Assembly (NCBI GenBank): GCA_964396115.1
Contig: CAYNDL010000016.1
Location: 1-20,422 of the forward strand
Source of the DNA: CAYNDL01 sp964396115
GTDB taxonomy: Bacteria; Patescibacteriota; Andersenbacteria; UBA10190; CAIZMI01
Reading direction: 5' to 3'
Length of the DNA: 20,422 nt
In this document: in pieces, positions 14,077 to 20,333 of the stretch
How positions within the stretch are numbered: position 1 is the stretch's first letter
Layout of the letters: each line of letters opens with the position of its first letter
Made by a program: the position numbers and the translations under genes
Notes under the pieces: generated by a model
Database searches by the model: none
Told to the model about the DNA's origin: nothing
What the model saw: the letters and a program-made list of their open reading frames with translations, nothing else

Positions 14077-15835
14077 AATGGACGATCATTTCATTACCTT
14101 TATTGATTTAAGCATTAACACGAGTCTGTCGGCGGTCTGCTCTTAAATTAAAAACTAACGTATTACCAGTATGGCAATAAAAACCAATAGTGAAGTGTGA
14201 ATGATCAACAGAAAGTATTGTATGAGGATGAAGTCTGGGATGATCGATCTGTGCCAACAAATTGAAGCAGTATTCCATGACAGGCGATTACACGGTTTTA
14301 GTTGAACCCATTGCTCGCCAGCCAACTTCTTTAAAGGAGAAATGTATATTTGTTATTGATACTTAATTTGTTCTAATGATTTTCGCTTCAAAAATAATTA
14401 GAAAATTCTTTTAGGTTTATATCAAACAGTTAACTCAAATCAATCACGTACTCGTCATACATCCTAAATATAAAAATAATTGACTAAGCTTATTTAAAAA
14501 TGAATAAAGTTGCTAATAATCTAAACAGAAAAAAGATTGGCCGTTAAAAAAAATAAAGGCACACGAAGATTGAATAAACCCGTAACCATTTGGTGCAATC
14601 AAAGCAAAACTCTTAACAGTAAAATCATAATTTAATAAAATATTTAGCTCTTAAAAATACTAAAAAATGTCATCGGTTGAAGACAATGAAAATGAAACGC
14701 ATAAAATATGAATGCATAAATAATATGGTCGCATTCAATATTAGTGCTCTAAGATAGCACGCGAATAATTTGTATATATTTTATTGTGCTGCATTGTAAC
14801 TCATCACATAAAAATTAATCGAAAGCTCAAGAAGTAAGAAAAAATGGATTTCAATACTAGTTCAAAATGAATCACATAATCGATAACAAAATTAAAAAAT
14901 AAAATAATAATCAGCAAAAATAGTTATACAAAATTATTTGTACAATTAATTTACAAAATGAGTTAAATAAAGCGATATGCAAATAGCGAACAAATTCTTA
15001 TTCAAAAATATTTATATCAGCAAAAAAACCTTTTTAAAAAAAGCGTGTTTAGTTTTCCGGTGGGGAAGGGTAGTAGCAAAAAAAACATTAACGATATTCA
15101 CATAAAAATTATTGAATTTTAAAAAACAATTGTTTTTCTTAACACTCATAGACTTTAAAAAAGTAATAATAAAGTAGGTGTACAACAAAAGTAGTCAAGC
15201 TGAACATTATTTGTGTACAGCCAAAATTGCTATCAAATACTTACGCTATGCCGAAAACAAACAGAGGTTTACTGATGCAAAAAGTATCAATGTCGCAAAT
15301 ATTATTGCGACAAATATTTTAAAGGTTGAAATACACGATCATTAATCTCATAAAATTTACAAAAAACTTATTATTATTCTTCGCTGACTTTTGTTTCACT
15401 TGCAAAGTATTTTGGGTTTATTATTTTCGTTCTGCTTGTAGCAAAATAAATCCAAGACCTAGGAATAATTTTCAAATGAGATAATTTATGGTTACTGAAT
15501 ATTAATATTTAAGTTAACTTGTAATGCGAGTTGTATATGCGTCATAAAATGACTAAGTGTGTTGTGTATGCGTAAATTGTTAAAGAAGCATGAGTTAGTT
15601 TTGTCCTCGAAAAAATCTTTATGTGAATCGATGACTAAAGTTTTGCTTGTACTCTGTCCTTAATTAAGATGTGGTGGACATAGCGGGGAGGAGTATTGGC
15701 AGTAAAAATCACGATGATACCGTGGCGTGTTTAATAAGTGACAGTCTTTTTATGGGATGTGGAAAAGTTGCAATATAGCTAACAAAATATTGTTAAATTT
15801 AGTCTATAATTTTTTAGATCTAGGCTTGGTATATT
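14077..15835. other. AT-rich gene-free stretch
   Basis: About 1.75 kb without a convincing ORF on either strand. Sampled lines have roughly 15-28% G+C, against clearly higher values in the flanking genes. A few local structures are visible: GAATGC/GCATTC (14710-14715, 14731-14736) next to GTGCT/AGCAC (14744-14760), and a perfect TGTCGCAA/TTGCGACA inverted repeat (15291-15298, 15305-15312). The 14-mer TCACATAAAAATTA occurs twice (14804, 15098). I see no tRNA, no CRISPR, no tandem array and no convincing DnaA box cluster. It could be a decayed gene region, a transcription-free spacer, or a low-GC regulatory or attachment region. Confidence 0.6.
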
Positions 15836-15854
15836 GCCCTATAAGGGCTTTTTT
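15836..15854 (+). terminator. Small terminator-like hairpin
   Basis: GCCCT (15836-15840) and AGGGC (15844-15848), with loop ATA, are followed directly by six T. A TATAAT (15805-15810) lies 25 bases upstream without a good -35. The hairpin may end low-level transcription from the AT-rich stretch before the RNA promoter at 15877. Confidence 0.65.
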
Positions 15855-15876
15855 AAATAATTTTTGTCCAAAGATA

Positions 15877-15905
15877 TTGACGGGAGGCAAAAGTTCTGCT
15901 ATTAT
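15877..15905 (+). promoter_or_regulatory. Strong promoter of the structured RNA
   Basis: TTGACG (15877-15882) and TATTAT (15900-15905) are spaced by exactly 17 bp. No ORF begins downstream until 16373; what follows is a chain of hairpins. Confidence 0.75.
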
Positions 15906-15911
15906 TAGTTA

Positions 15912-16353
15912 TGTAGTAAGTTAGTTCGTTAGAAATTTAATATCCGATTGGTCGAAGGTTCCTCAAAAAAATCGGAGTCACCGTTCGACCACTAATCTCC
16001 CCCTATTAGTGGTCGTACGGTGTCTCTGACCAAATGAGTGTGCACGCACTCGCTATAAAAACAAACACAAACAACCTCGAAAAGATTGCACCATTGATCT
16101 TTGGAGGAACTAAGCGGTTAGAAAAAGAGTTTTTGGGAGATTAATCTTTTTCTCTACCAGAAGATCGGAGTCACTAACTTGCTCTGCGTGCAGAAGAGTA
16201 AGTGCATCGCTCCACGCGTCTAGAAGTCATGGCCTCCATGCACTTTTGTACGGAATAAATTCTGTTCAAAAGCGCATGGATGCCGTGCTGATTCGTGGGG
16301 CTAAGCCCCACTAGGCATATAACATTTTTTATGGCCAATCATGTGGGGCTTTT
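15912..16353 (+). ncRNA. Candidate structured noncoding RNA or long 5' leader (about 440 nt)
   Basis: The span begins about 7 bases after a strong -10 and has no ORF. Hairpins in order: TCCGATT/AATCGGA (15943-15976). CACCG plus CGACCACTAAT with ATTAGTGGTCG plus CGGTG (15979-16022). GAGTG/CACTC (16036-16051). CCTC..AAAGAT/ATCTTT..GAGG (16075-16107). GGT-AGAAAAAGA/TCTTTTTCT-ACC (16116-16158). ACTTGCTCT/AGAGTAAGT (16177-16203). A long interrupted stem CATGGC, TCCATG, CTTTTG, CGGAA with TTCTG, CAAAAG, CATGGA, GCCGTG (16228-16287). GTGGGGC/GCCCCAC (16295-16311). The end GTGGGGCTTTT (16343-16353) can pair with the last arm as a terminator. ATCGGAGTCAC occurs twice (15971, 16164). I find no tmRNA, RNase P or SRP RNA signature. 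It is either a free RNA or the leader of the dksA-like gene. Confidence 0.65.
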
Positions 16354-16372
16354 CCTTTATTAACAAACATTT

Positions 16373-16738
16373 ATGTCACTCGAAAAAGAATTTGTAGAGC
16401 AGCAAAAAGAAACTTTATTACAAGAAAAGAAAAAAATTGAAGAAGAACTAAAAACATTTACAGCAAAGGATTCTAAACTTGCTGGTGATTATGATGCAAA
16501 ATTTCCTGACTACGGACGAAGTGAATCGGAGAACGCCCAAGAGGAAGAAGAGTATTACTCCCGCGTGGGTAGGGAAGGTTTGCTTGAAACACAATTAGTC
16601 AAAGTTAACTCTGCCTTGAAAAACATTGAAGCCGGTAAATATGGTCTTTGCGAAAAATGCGGTTCAGAAATTGAAAAAGAACGTTTACAAGCAGAACCTG
16701 CTGCCGTAACTTGTCTTGAACACAAGTCTAATCGGTAA
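16373..16738 (+). CDS. DksA/TraR-family zinc-finger protein
   Basis: This 121-aa protein has an N-terminal charged coiled coil (about 3-35), an acidic middle and a second helix (about 68-88). The C-terminal zinc finger follows: CEKCGSEIEKERLQ..P (C93, C96), then TCLEH (C114, H117). The layout IEAGKYGLCEKCG is typical of DksA/TraR proteins, which bind in the RNA polymerase secondary channel and modulate initiation, in E. coli together with ppGpp. The last zinc ligand is His instead of Cys. There is no Shine-Dalgarno before the ATG. The gene starts 20 bases after the structured RNA, which may act as its leader, and lspA follows by 22 bases, so the two are likely one operon. It is shorter than E. 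coli DksA (151 aa). Confidence 0.85.
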   Translation: MSLEKEFVEQQKETLLQEKKKIEEELKTFTAKDSKLAGDYDAKFPDYGRSESENAQEEEEYYSRVGREGLLETQLVKVNSALKNIEAGKYGLCEKCGSEIEKERLQAEPAAVTCLEHKSNR

Positions 16739-16760
16739 ATTAACCGTTGGTCTTTCCTGA

Positions 16761-17198
16761 ATGGTCAGACAAAAAACATTCATTGTTGTGATTGCAGCCG
16801 CTGTGGTTGCGTTTGATTTATTTGTAAAATCTCTTGCGGCGGAAAAATTACCTGGCAGTCTTCATGTTGGTTTTGTCGGGTACTATTTTAATGAAAGAGG
16901 CTTGTTTGGGCTTGCACCATTACCTGTGACAATTTTTATTTCTTTAGGTCTCCTGGTTGTTTTTTCTTGGCTGTTTTTGAACACGAAGTCCTTTGCGGAA
17001 AAGACAGCAGTGACATTGATCGTGGCTGGAGGTCTTAGTAATTTTATCGAAAGAATAACCAAGGGAGGTACGACAGATATTTTTATCGTAGGGAAACTCG
17101 GTGCTTTTAACGTCGCAGATGTTGTTATCGTTATTGGGATAATGCTGGTTACAATTAGACAACTTCGGGTTACAAGAACGAAACGACCAAGCGTTTAA
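16761..17198 (+). CDS. lspA: Lipoprotein signal peptidase (signal peptidase II), unusual active site
   Basis: This 145-aa protein has four predicted membrane helices (about 6-26, 55-74, 82-95 and 116-133). Family motifs: FDLFVK (D19, K23), NERGLFG (N44, G47, F49 in place of NxGxxF), GGLSNFIERI (N94, E97, R98) and FNVADVVI (N117, D120). LspA cleaves the signal peptide of prolipoproteins at the lipid-modified Cys using two Asp residues, D124 and D143 in Pseudomonas. Here the first is Glu (E97), while D120 keeps the second. It may be a variant enzyme or inactive. No Shine-Dalgarno is seen; it lies 22 bases after the dksA-like gene. No terminator follows directly. The product is short for the family (about 150-170 aa). 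Confidence 0.8.
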   Translation: MVRQKTFIVVIAAAVVAFDLFVKSLAAEKLPGSLHVGFVGYYFNERGLFGLAPLPVTIFISLGLLVVFSWLFLNTKSFAEKTAVTLIVAGGLSNFIERITKGGTTDIFIVGKLGAFNVADVVIVIGIMLVTIRQLRVTRTKRPSV

Positions 17199-17293
17199 AG
17201 AATTTCTAAAAGCTTAGGAAAATTGTCAAAAAAATAGGGCGCATTCCAGGTTGAATGTGTTGTTCTTCACTACGGGTCAGATGAATTAGTTGT

Positions 17294-17329
17294 ATCGTCA
17301 TTGTTACTAACATCGCTTAGTAAGACGAT
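17294..17329 (+). promoter_or_regulatory. Long interrupted palindrome upstream of the GlsB-like gene
   Basis: TTACTAA (17304-17310) and TTAGTAA (17317-17323) are perfect inverted repeats around CATCGC. Outer arms ATCGTC (17294-17299) and GACGAT (17324-17329) extend the dyad, with a 4-base offset on the left. A weak promoter TTGTAA (17330-17335), 16 bp, TATTAT (17352-17357) follows, but its start point would fall in the Shine-Dalgarno. It could be an operator or a terminator-like hairpin for lspA without a T-run. Confidence 0.45.
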
Positions 17330-17376
17330 TTGTAAATTTATCGGACGAACATATTATGCGAAAGGGGGCGAGATAA

Positions 17377-17622
17377 ATGGGGATAATTCTTTGGATAGTT
17401 CTTGGAGCTATCGCGGGATGGATTGCATCAGCGATAACGAGGTCTAACACAAGTATTGGATGGGATATTATTTTGGGAATTGTTGGCGCATTGGTTGGTG
17501 GGTTTGTGATGTCACTGTTCGGACAGCCGGGAGTCACCGGGTTTAACGTATACAGTATGGTTGTTGCGATCATCGGTGCGATTATAGTTGTTTACTTGGG
17601 AAGACTTTTACGCAGCGCGTAA
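17377..17622 (+). CDS. GlsB/YeaQ/YmgE-family membrane protein
   Basis: This 81-aa protein consists of three hydrophobic helices (about 2-20, 28-48 and 59-77) separated by short loops. It is Gly-rich, with WIVLGAIAGWIAS near the start and LGIVGALVGGFVMSLFG in the middle. This is the pattern of the transglycosylase-associated GlsB/YeaQ/YmgE family, small inner-membrane proteins often induced by stress; despite the name no enzymatic activity is shown. A strong Shine-Dalgarno AAAGGGGG lies about 9 bases before the ATG. A palindrome precedes it, and the small basic protein gene follows 69 bases later without a terminator, so the two may be co-transcribed. Confidence 0.85.
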   Translation: MGIILWIVLGAIAGWIASAITRSNTSIGWDIILGIVGALVGGFVMSLFGQPGVTGFNVYSMVVAIIGAIIVVYLGRLLRSA

Positions 17623-17691
17623 GTAGTAGTGCTAACTGCTCTTTAATTAACTCGAGTTTCAAATAACAATTAATAAAAATAAGGAGGTGAA

Positions 17692-17850
17692 ATGATGTCT
17701 GCAGGGGGGAAGAAAAAAGGCTGGAGAAGATCCCGACGGGTCTTTTACGACGATGCATATCTTGAGAGCGGCCTTTCAAAGGGGGAAGCAGAACGCAGAG
17801 CTTGGAAAGCGATATCGATGATTGAGTTTTCTAAGAGAAGCAAAATTTAA
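17692..17850 (+). CDS. Small basic protein (51-52 aa), unknown function
   Basis: A short ORF of 52 codons starts with two adjacent ATG codons (17692 and 17695). AAGGAGGTGA (17681-17690), a perfect anti-Shine-Dalgarno match, lies 4 bases before the first ATG and 7 before the second, so initiation at 17695 (51 aa) is likelier. The protein has a basic N-terminus (GGKKKGWRRSRRVFYDDAY) and a helical end (GEAERRAWKAISMIEFSKR). The AERRAWKAI segment recalls the ChaB family (AHRVAWAAVK), but this is weak. It follows the GlsB-like gene and ends in a terminator. The perfect ribosome binding site is the main support. Confidence 0.7.
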   Translation: MMSAGGKKKGWRRSRRVFYDDAYLESGLSKGEAERRAWKAISMIEFSKRSKI

Positions 17851-17865
17851 TAAATAGCTTAACAG

Positions 17866-17894
17866 CAGGCTCCGCATTCAACGGAGCCTGTTTG
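17866..17894 (+). terminator. Terminator after the small basic protein
   Basis: CAGGCTCCG (17866-17874) and CGGAGCCTG (17882-17890) form a perfect 9-bp stem with a 7-nt loop. A short tract TTTGT follows. Confidence 0.75.
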
Positions 17895-17904
17895 TATAAA
17901 AGTT

Positions 17905-17932
17905 AAAAACCATAGCCGTATGGGCTATGGTT
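17905..17932 (-). terminator. Terminator overlapping the end of the minus-strand gene
   Basis: CCATAGCC (17910-17917) and GGCTATGG (17923-17930), extended by AA/TT, form a strong stem. On the minus strand T5 follows (plus A 17905-17909). The TAG stop (17925-17927) of the gene it ends lies within the stem. Confidence 0.85.
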
Positions 17933-18218
17933 GGGGAAGGGTCGTCTTCTGGGGGATCGGTGGACGGAAGGGGAGTCGTGCTGGGTGTCTTCCTTCGACG
18001 ATCCGAAATTGAAACGTTTTTCCTGGTAACAGTGCCTGGATCTTTTCACGTGATTGCTCACCGAGGATAATCAGATCCCGTTTAAAGCGGCTGTCGAGGA
18101 AAACTTGGTAAAACCCCAGTAGTGCCTTGACCTCGGGATCCAGCCACTCACTGCCAGTTCTCCTGAGGACAGTAAAGCGTAGTCCCAAGAGATTCGGTAG
18201 GGTATCGGGCAGCTCCAT
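17925..18218 (-). CDS. Small soluble protein of unknown function
   Basis: This 97-aa protein has no signal peptide or membrane helix. It begins MELPDTLPNLLGLRFTVLRR, has a helical middle (about 29-62) and ends in a Pro-rich, basic tail (RHPARLPFRPPIPQ). GGAGAA lies about 8 bases before the ATG. A good promoter is at 18256-18284, and the stop codon is inside the terminator hairpin. These signals make it a real, independently expressed gene. No family is recognised. It is convergent with the GlsB-like unit and divergent from comM. Confidence 0.7.
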   Translation of the reverse strand: MELPDTLPNLLGLRFTVLRRTGSEWLDPEVKALLGFYQVFLDSRFKRDLIILGEQSREKIQALLPGKTFQFRIVEGRHPARLPFRPPIPQKTTLPQP

Positions 18219-18255
18219 GCGAGTTCTCCAAAATGAACAAGAAACGGGTCACTAG

Positions 18256-18284
18256 AAAATAATTTAGATTACGCATCAGGTCAA
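18256..18284 (-). promoter_or_regulatory. Promoter of the 97-aa protein gene
   Basis: On the minus strand TTGACC (plus 18279-18284) and TATTTT (plus 18256-18261) are separated by 17 bp. The leader to the ATG at 18218 would be about 30 nt. Confidence 0.65.
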
Positions 18285-18306
18285 TGTGTAATTTAATATA
18301 TGAACG

Positions 18307-18312
18307 TATAAT
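18307..18312 (+). promoter_or_regulatory. -10 box of comM implying a leaderless mRNA
   Basis: TATAAT lies 6 bases before the comM ATG (18319), and no good -35 or Shine-Dalgarno is visible. Normal -10 to start spacing puts the first transcribed base at or next to the A of ATG. Confidence 0.6.
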
Positions 18313-18318
18313 ATATTC

Positions 18319-19827
18319 ATGTCATCTTTAGTTCACTCAGTTACGATTATTGGCCTTGATGCCGAACCCATAGATGTTGAAGTGGAAGTAATGCCAGGAC
18401 TGCCTAGTGTTACTATTGTTGGTTTACCCGATGCTGCCGTCAAAGAAGCAAAGGAGCGAATAACCGCCGCTTTGGTTAATTCCGGGTTTATACCTCCGCG
18501 TCATAGAACTATCGTAAATCTTGCACCTGCTCATTTAAGGAAGGAGGGGCCACAATTCGATTTACCGATCGCACTGGCTTTCCTGCTTGCATCCGGTCAA
18601 CTTACTGCAAAGGTGGAGAACTTGGTGTTTTCTGGTTCGCTAGGGCTCGACGGATCATTACGGCCGATCTTGGGCAGTGTGGCTGTCGGGGAGTTTGTTG
18701 GTTCAAAAAAGGATCTCATTTTGTTTGTACCAAAGGAGAATGCACAAGAGGCATTATTGGCCGGGGGCAGAGTCTTCGGAGTTGATAGTTTGCGGGACAT
18801 TGTTGATTTTCTTGAGAAAAGAAAAGAATTATTCCTAGCGGAGCGTAGGAACGATAATAACGAACAAAATAATGTATTCTCTGATTTTGCGGAAATTGCC
18901 GGTCAGGAACATGCGAAAAGAGCGTTGGAAGTTGCGGCTGCTGGAGGACATAATGTTCTTTTGCATGGTCCGCCCGGCTCGGGCAAAACATTGTTAGCTC
19001 GGGCTTTTGCCGGAATACTTCCACCGTTAAGTAAGGATGAGGCGTTTCAAGTTACCAAAATTTACAGCATCAAGGGTCTACTGTCAGTACGGGAATCATT
19101 AATGACGCAACGACCTTTTCGATCGCCACACCATTCGACATCAGCGGTCGCCTTAATTGGCGGAGGAACATCACCTCAACCAGGGGAAGTAACGCTCGCA
19201 CACCGCGGTGTCTTGTTTTTAGACGAGTTCGCCGAATTTCCGCGTCATGTTCTCGAACACCTGCGGCAACCTCTTGAGGATGGATATGTGACTGTGAGTA
19301 GAGCAGCAGGAAGCCATGCATTTCCTGCACGCTTTTCACTAGTTGCAGCAATGAATCCTTGCCCCTGCGGTTTTTCAGGAGACACTGGCCGAGTCTGTAC
19401 TTGTAGCTCGGGAGAAATTGCGAGGTACCAGAGAAAAATTTCGGGTCCTCTTCTGGACCGTATTGATCTTCATGTACATGTGCCGGCTGTCCGTGCTGAT
19501 ATTGTTCTTGATACATTCACATCGGAACCTTCTGTTGATGTAAGGCATAGGATAATTAATGCCCGATCCAAACAAACGCAAAGATTTGGCCGCTCAATAA
19601 CGAACGCAGAAATGGGTGGAGAAGAGATCAGAAAACACTGTGTGCTGTCGATGGAAACGAGGAATCTCCTAGCGAAAGCAGCCGACACCCTTAAACTTAG
19701 TACACGTGCAGTGCACCGGACGATGAAGGTAGCCCGAACAATAGCTGATTTGGAAGGTGCTGAAGGGGTCGAGAAGGACCATTTGGCAGAGGCCCTTCAA
19801 TACAGGACTCCTCTAGCGGATCCTTGA
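18319..19827 (+). CDS. comM: ComM/YifB-family Mg-chelatase-like AAA ATPase
   Basis: This 502-aa protein has the family order. An N-terminal ChlI-like domain (about 18-140, PGLPSVTIVGLPDAAVKEAKERI) precedes the AAA core with Walker A GPPGSGKT (217-224) and Walker B VLFLDE (298-303). A Cys pattern CPCGF...CTC (C348, C350, C360, C362) follows, and GPLLDRIDLHV with the conserved Arg. A C-terminal Mg-chelatase helical domain ends the protein (about 435-500, LSTRAVHRTMKVARTIADL). ComM proteins are hexameric helicases that drive branch migration during natural transformation. The gene is probably leaderless. It is monocistronic by appearance, with no clear terminator after it. Confidence 0.93.
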   Translation: MSSLVHSVTIIGLDAEPIDVEVEVMPGLPSVTIVGLPDAAVKEAKERITAALVNSGFIPPRHRTIVNLAPAHLRKEGPQFDLPIALAFLLASGQLTAKVENLVFSGSLGLDGSLRPILGSVAVGEFVGSKKDLILFVPKENAQEALLAGGRVFGVDSLRDIVDFLEKRKELFLAERRNDNNEQNNVFSDFAEIAGQEHAKRALEVAAAGGHNVLLHGPPGSGKTLLARAFAGILPPLSKDEAFQVTKIYSIKGLLSVRESLMTQRPFRSPHHSTSAVALIGGGTSPQPGEVTLAHRGVLFLDEFAEFPRHVLEHLRQPLEDGYVTVSRAAGSHAFPARFSLVAAMNPCPCGFSGDTGRVCTCSSGEIARYQRKISGPLLDRIDLHVHVPAVRADIVLDTFTSEPSVDVRHRIINARSKQTQRFGRSITNAEMGGEEIRKHCVLSMETRNLLAKAADTLKLSTRAVHRTMKVARTIADLEGAEGVEKDHLAEALQYRTPLADP

Positions 19828-19897
19828 TTTACGGGTGGTGGGGCGTTAGATTGTCAAAAATGATGACTTTAATTATTGGCTGTTGAAAGCCGTAAAT

Positions 19898-19915
19898 TAT
19901 AGTTGTTTAAACTAT
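19898..19915 (+). promoter_or_regulatory. Operator-like palindrome
   Basis: TATAGTT (19898-19904) and AACTATA (19909-19915) form a perfect inverted repeat around GTTT, ending 5 bases before the -35 box at 19920. The position suits an activator or repressor site. Confidence 0.45.
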
Positions 19916-19919
19916 AGTA

Positions 19920-19948
19920 TTGACAAAATCGCTATGAAGGAGTATCAT
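19920..19948 (+). promoter_or_regulatory. Consensus promoter of the second structured RNA
   Basis: TTGACA (19920-19925) and TATCAT (19943-19948) are spaced by exactly 17 bp. No gene begins for at least 140 bases, and folded RNA follows. Confidence 0.8.
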
Positions 19949-19954
19949 AACCCC

Positions 19955-20330
19955 TTCAAAGTTATAAGGGTCTGGATTGAGAGAGCTGGCCCCTTTGACA
20001 ACTAAACTACGGGATTCAAGGAAAAGGCAGGGATGCAGCGGTAATTGCCGCTTCGCTACCCCTGGAATCCAACTGCTTAAACAGCAGGAGCGATAAATGG
20101 CGATTCAGCGTGATGGAAAGGACTGCCCAAGTCTTTACTTGTCATTCTGTGATCAATTATTAATATCGCACTCTTTCCTTGTTACAGCCCGTCAACGGGT
20201 CCGCACTAACTGGTGCGGTTTCCGTCTATGGCGACTTACATCCTTGTGGTGCACTCCTTCCTAGAGAAGGTTAAGCCGCCAGAGACGGGAAATAGATAAC
20301 AATACTGGAGGCCTGCTGAAGGCAGGTAAG
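19955..20330 (+). ncRNA. Candidate structured leader RNA or ncRNA
   Basis: From the predicted start the RNA can fold repeatedly. AAGGG (19966-19970) can pair either with CCCTT upstream (19952-19956) or with CCCTT downstream (19991-19995). A stacked hairpin uses GGATTC/GAATCC, AGGG/CCCT and AGCGG/CCGCT (20012-20070). Then CTGCT/AGCAG (20073-20087), CCCG/CGGG (20188-20199) and CCGCAC/GTGCGG (20201-20218). A long stem CCGTCT, TGGCG, CTTA with TAAG, CGCCA, AGACGG (20222-20288) has two single mismatches. CCTGC/GCAGG (20312-20326) covers the AGG before the ATG at 20334. Known riboswitch consensus sequences were not recognised. It may be a regulatory leader of that gene or an independent RNA. Confidence 0.55.
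20097..20264 (+). CDS. Possible 55-aa ORF inside the structured region (doubtful)
   Basis: ATG 20097 has AGGAG (20086-20090) at good spacing, and the frame runs 55 codons to TAG 20264. The product starts MAIQRDGKDCPSLY and is rich in Ser, Cys, Trp and Arg, an unlikely composition. The frame crosses several hairpins. It may be a leader peptide, or the match may be chance; RNA structure is the better explanation. Confidence 0.2.
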   Translation: MAIQRDGKDCPSLYLSFCDQLLISHSFLVTARQRVRTNWCGFRLWRLTSLWCTPS

Positions 20331-20333
20331 AAA

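Noticed and set aside
14077..15835. Possible replication origin in the AT-rich stretch
   Set aside because: No cluster of TTATNCACA boxes and no dnaA, dnaN or gyrB nearby. TCACATAA-type words occur four times but do not match the DnaA box, and 1.75 kb of AT-rich DNA yields such matches by chance.
15912..16353. Identification of the structured RNA as tmRNA, RNase P RNA or SRP RNA
   Set aside because: No tRNA-Ala-like end or tag ORF, no GAGGAAAGTCC/ACAGAAA core, and no GGAAGCAGC-type SRP loop could be found.
19966..20010. S-box (SAM) or T-box riboswitch suggested by GAGAGAGCTGGCCC and the later GGTGCGG
   Set aside because: Only short fragments resemble the consensus; the required helices and the GGCAACC or GGTGGNACCGCG elements are missing.
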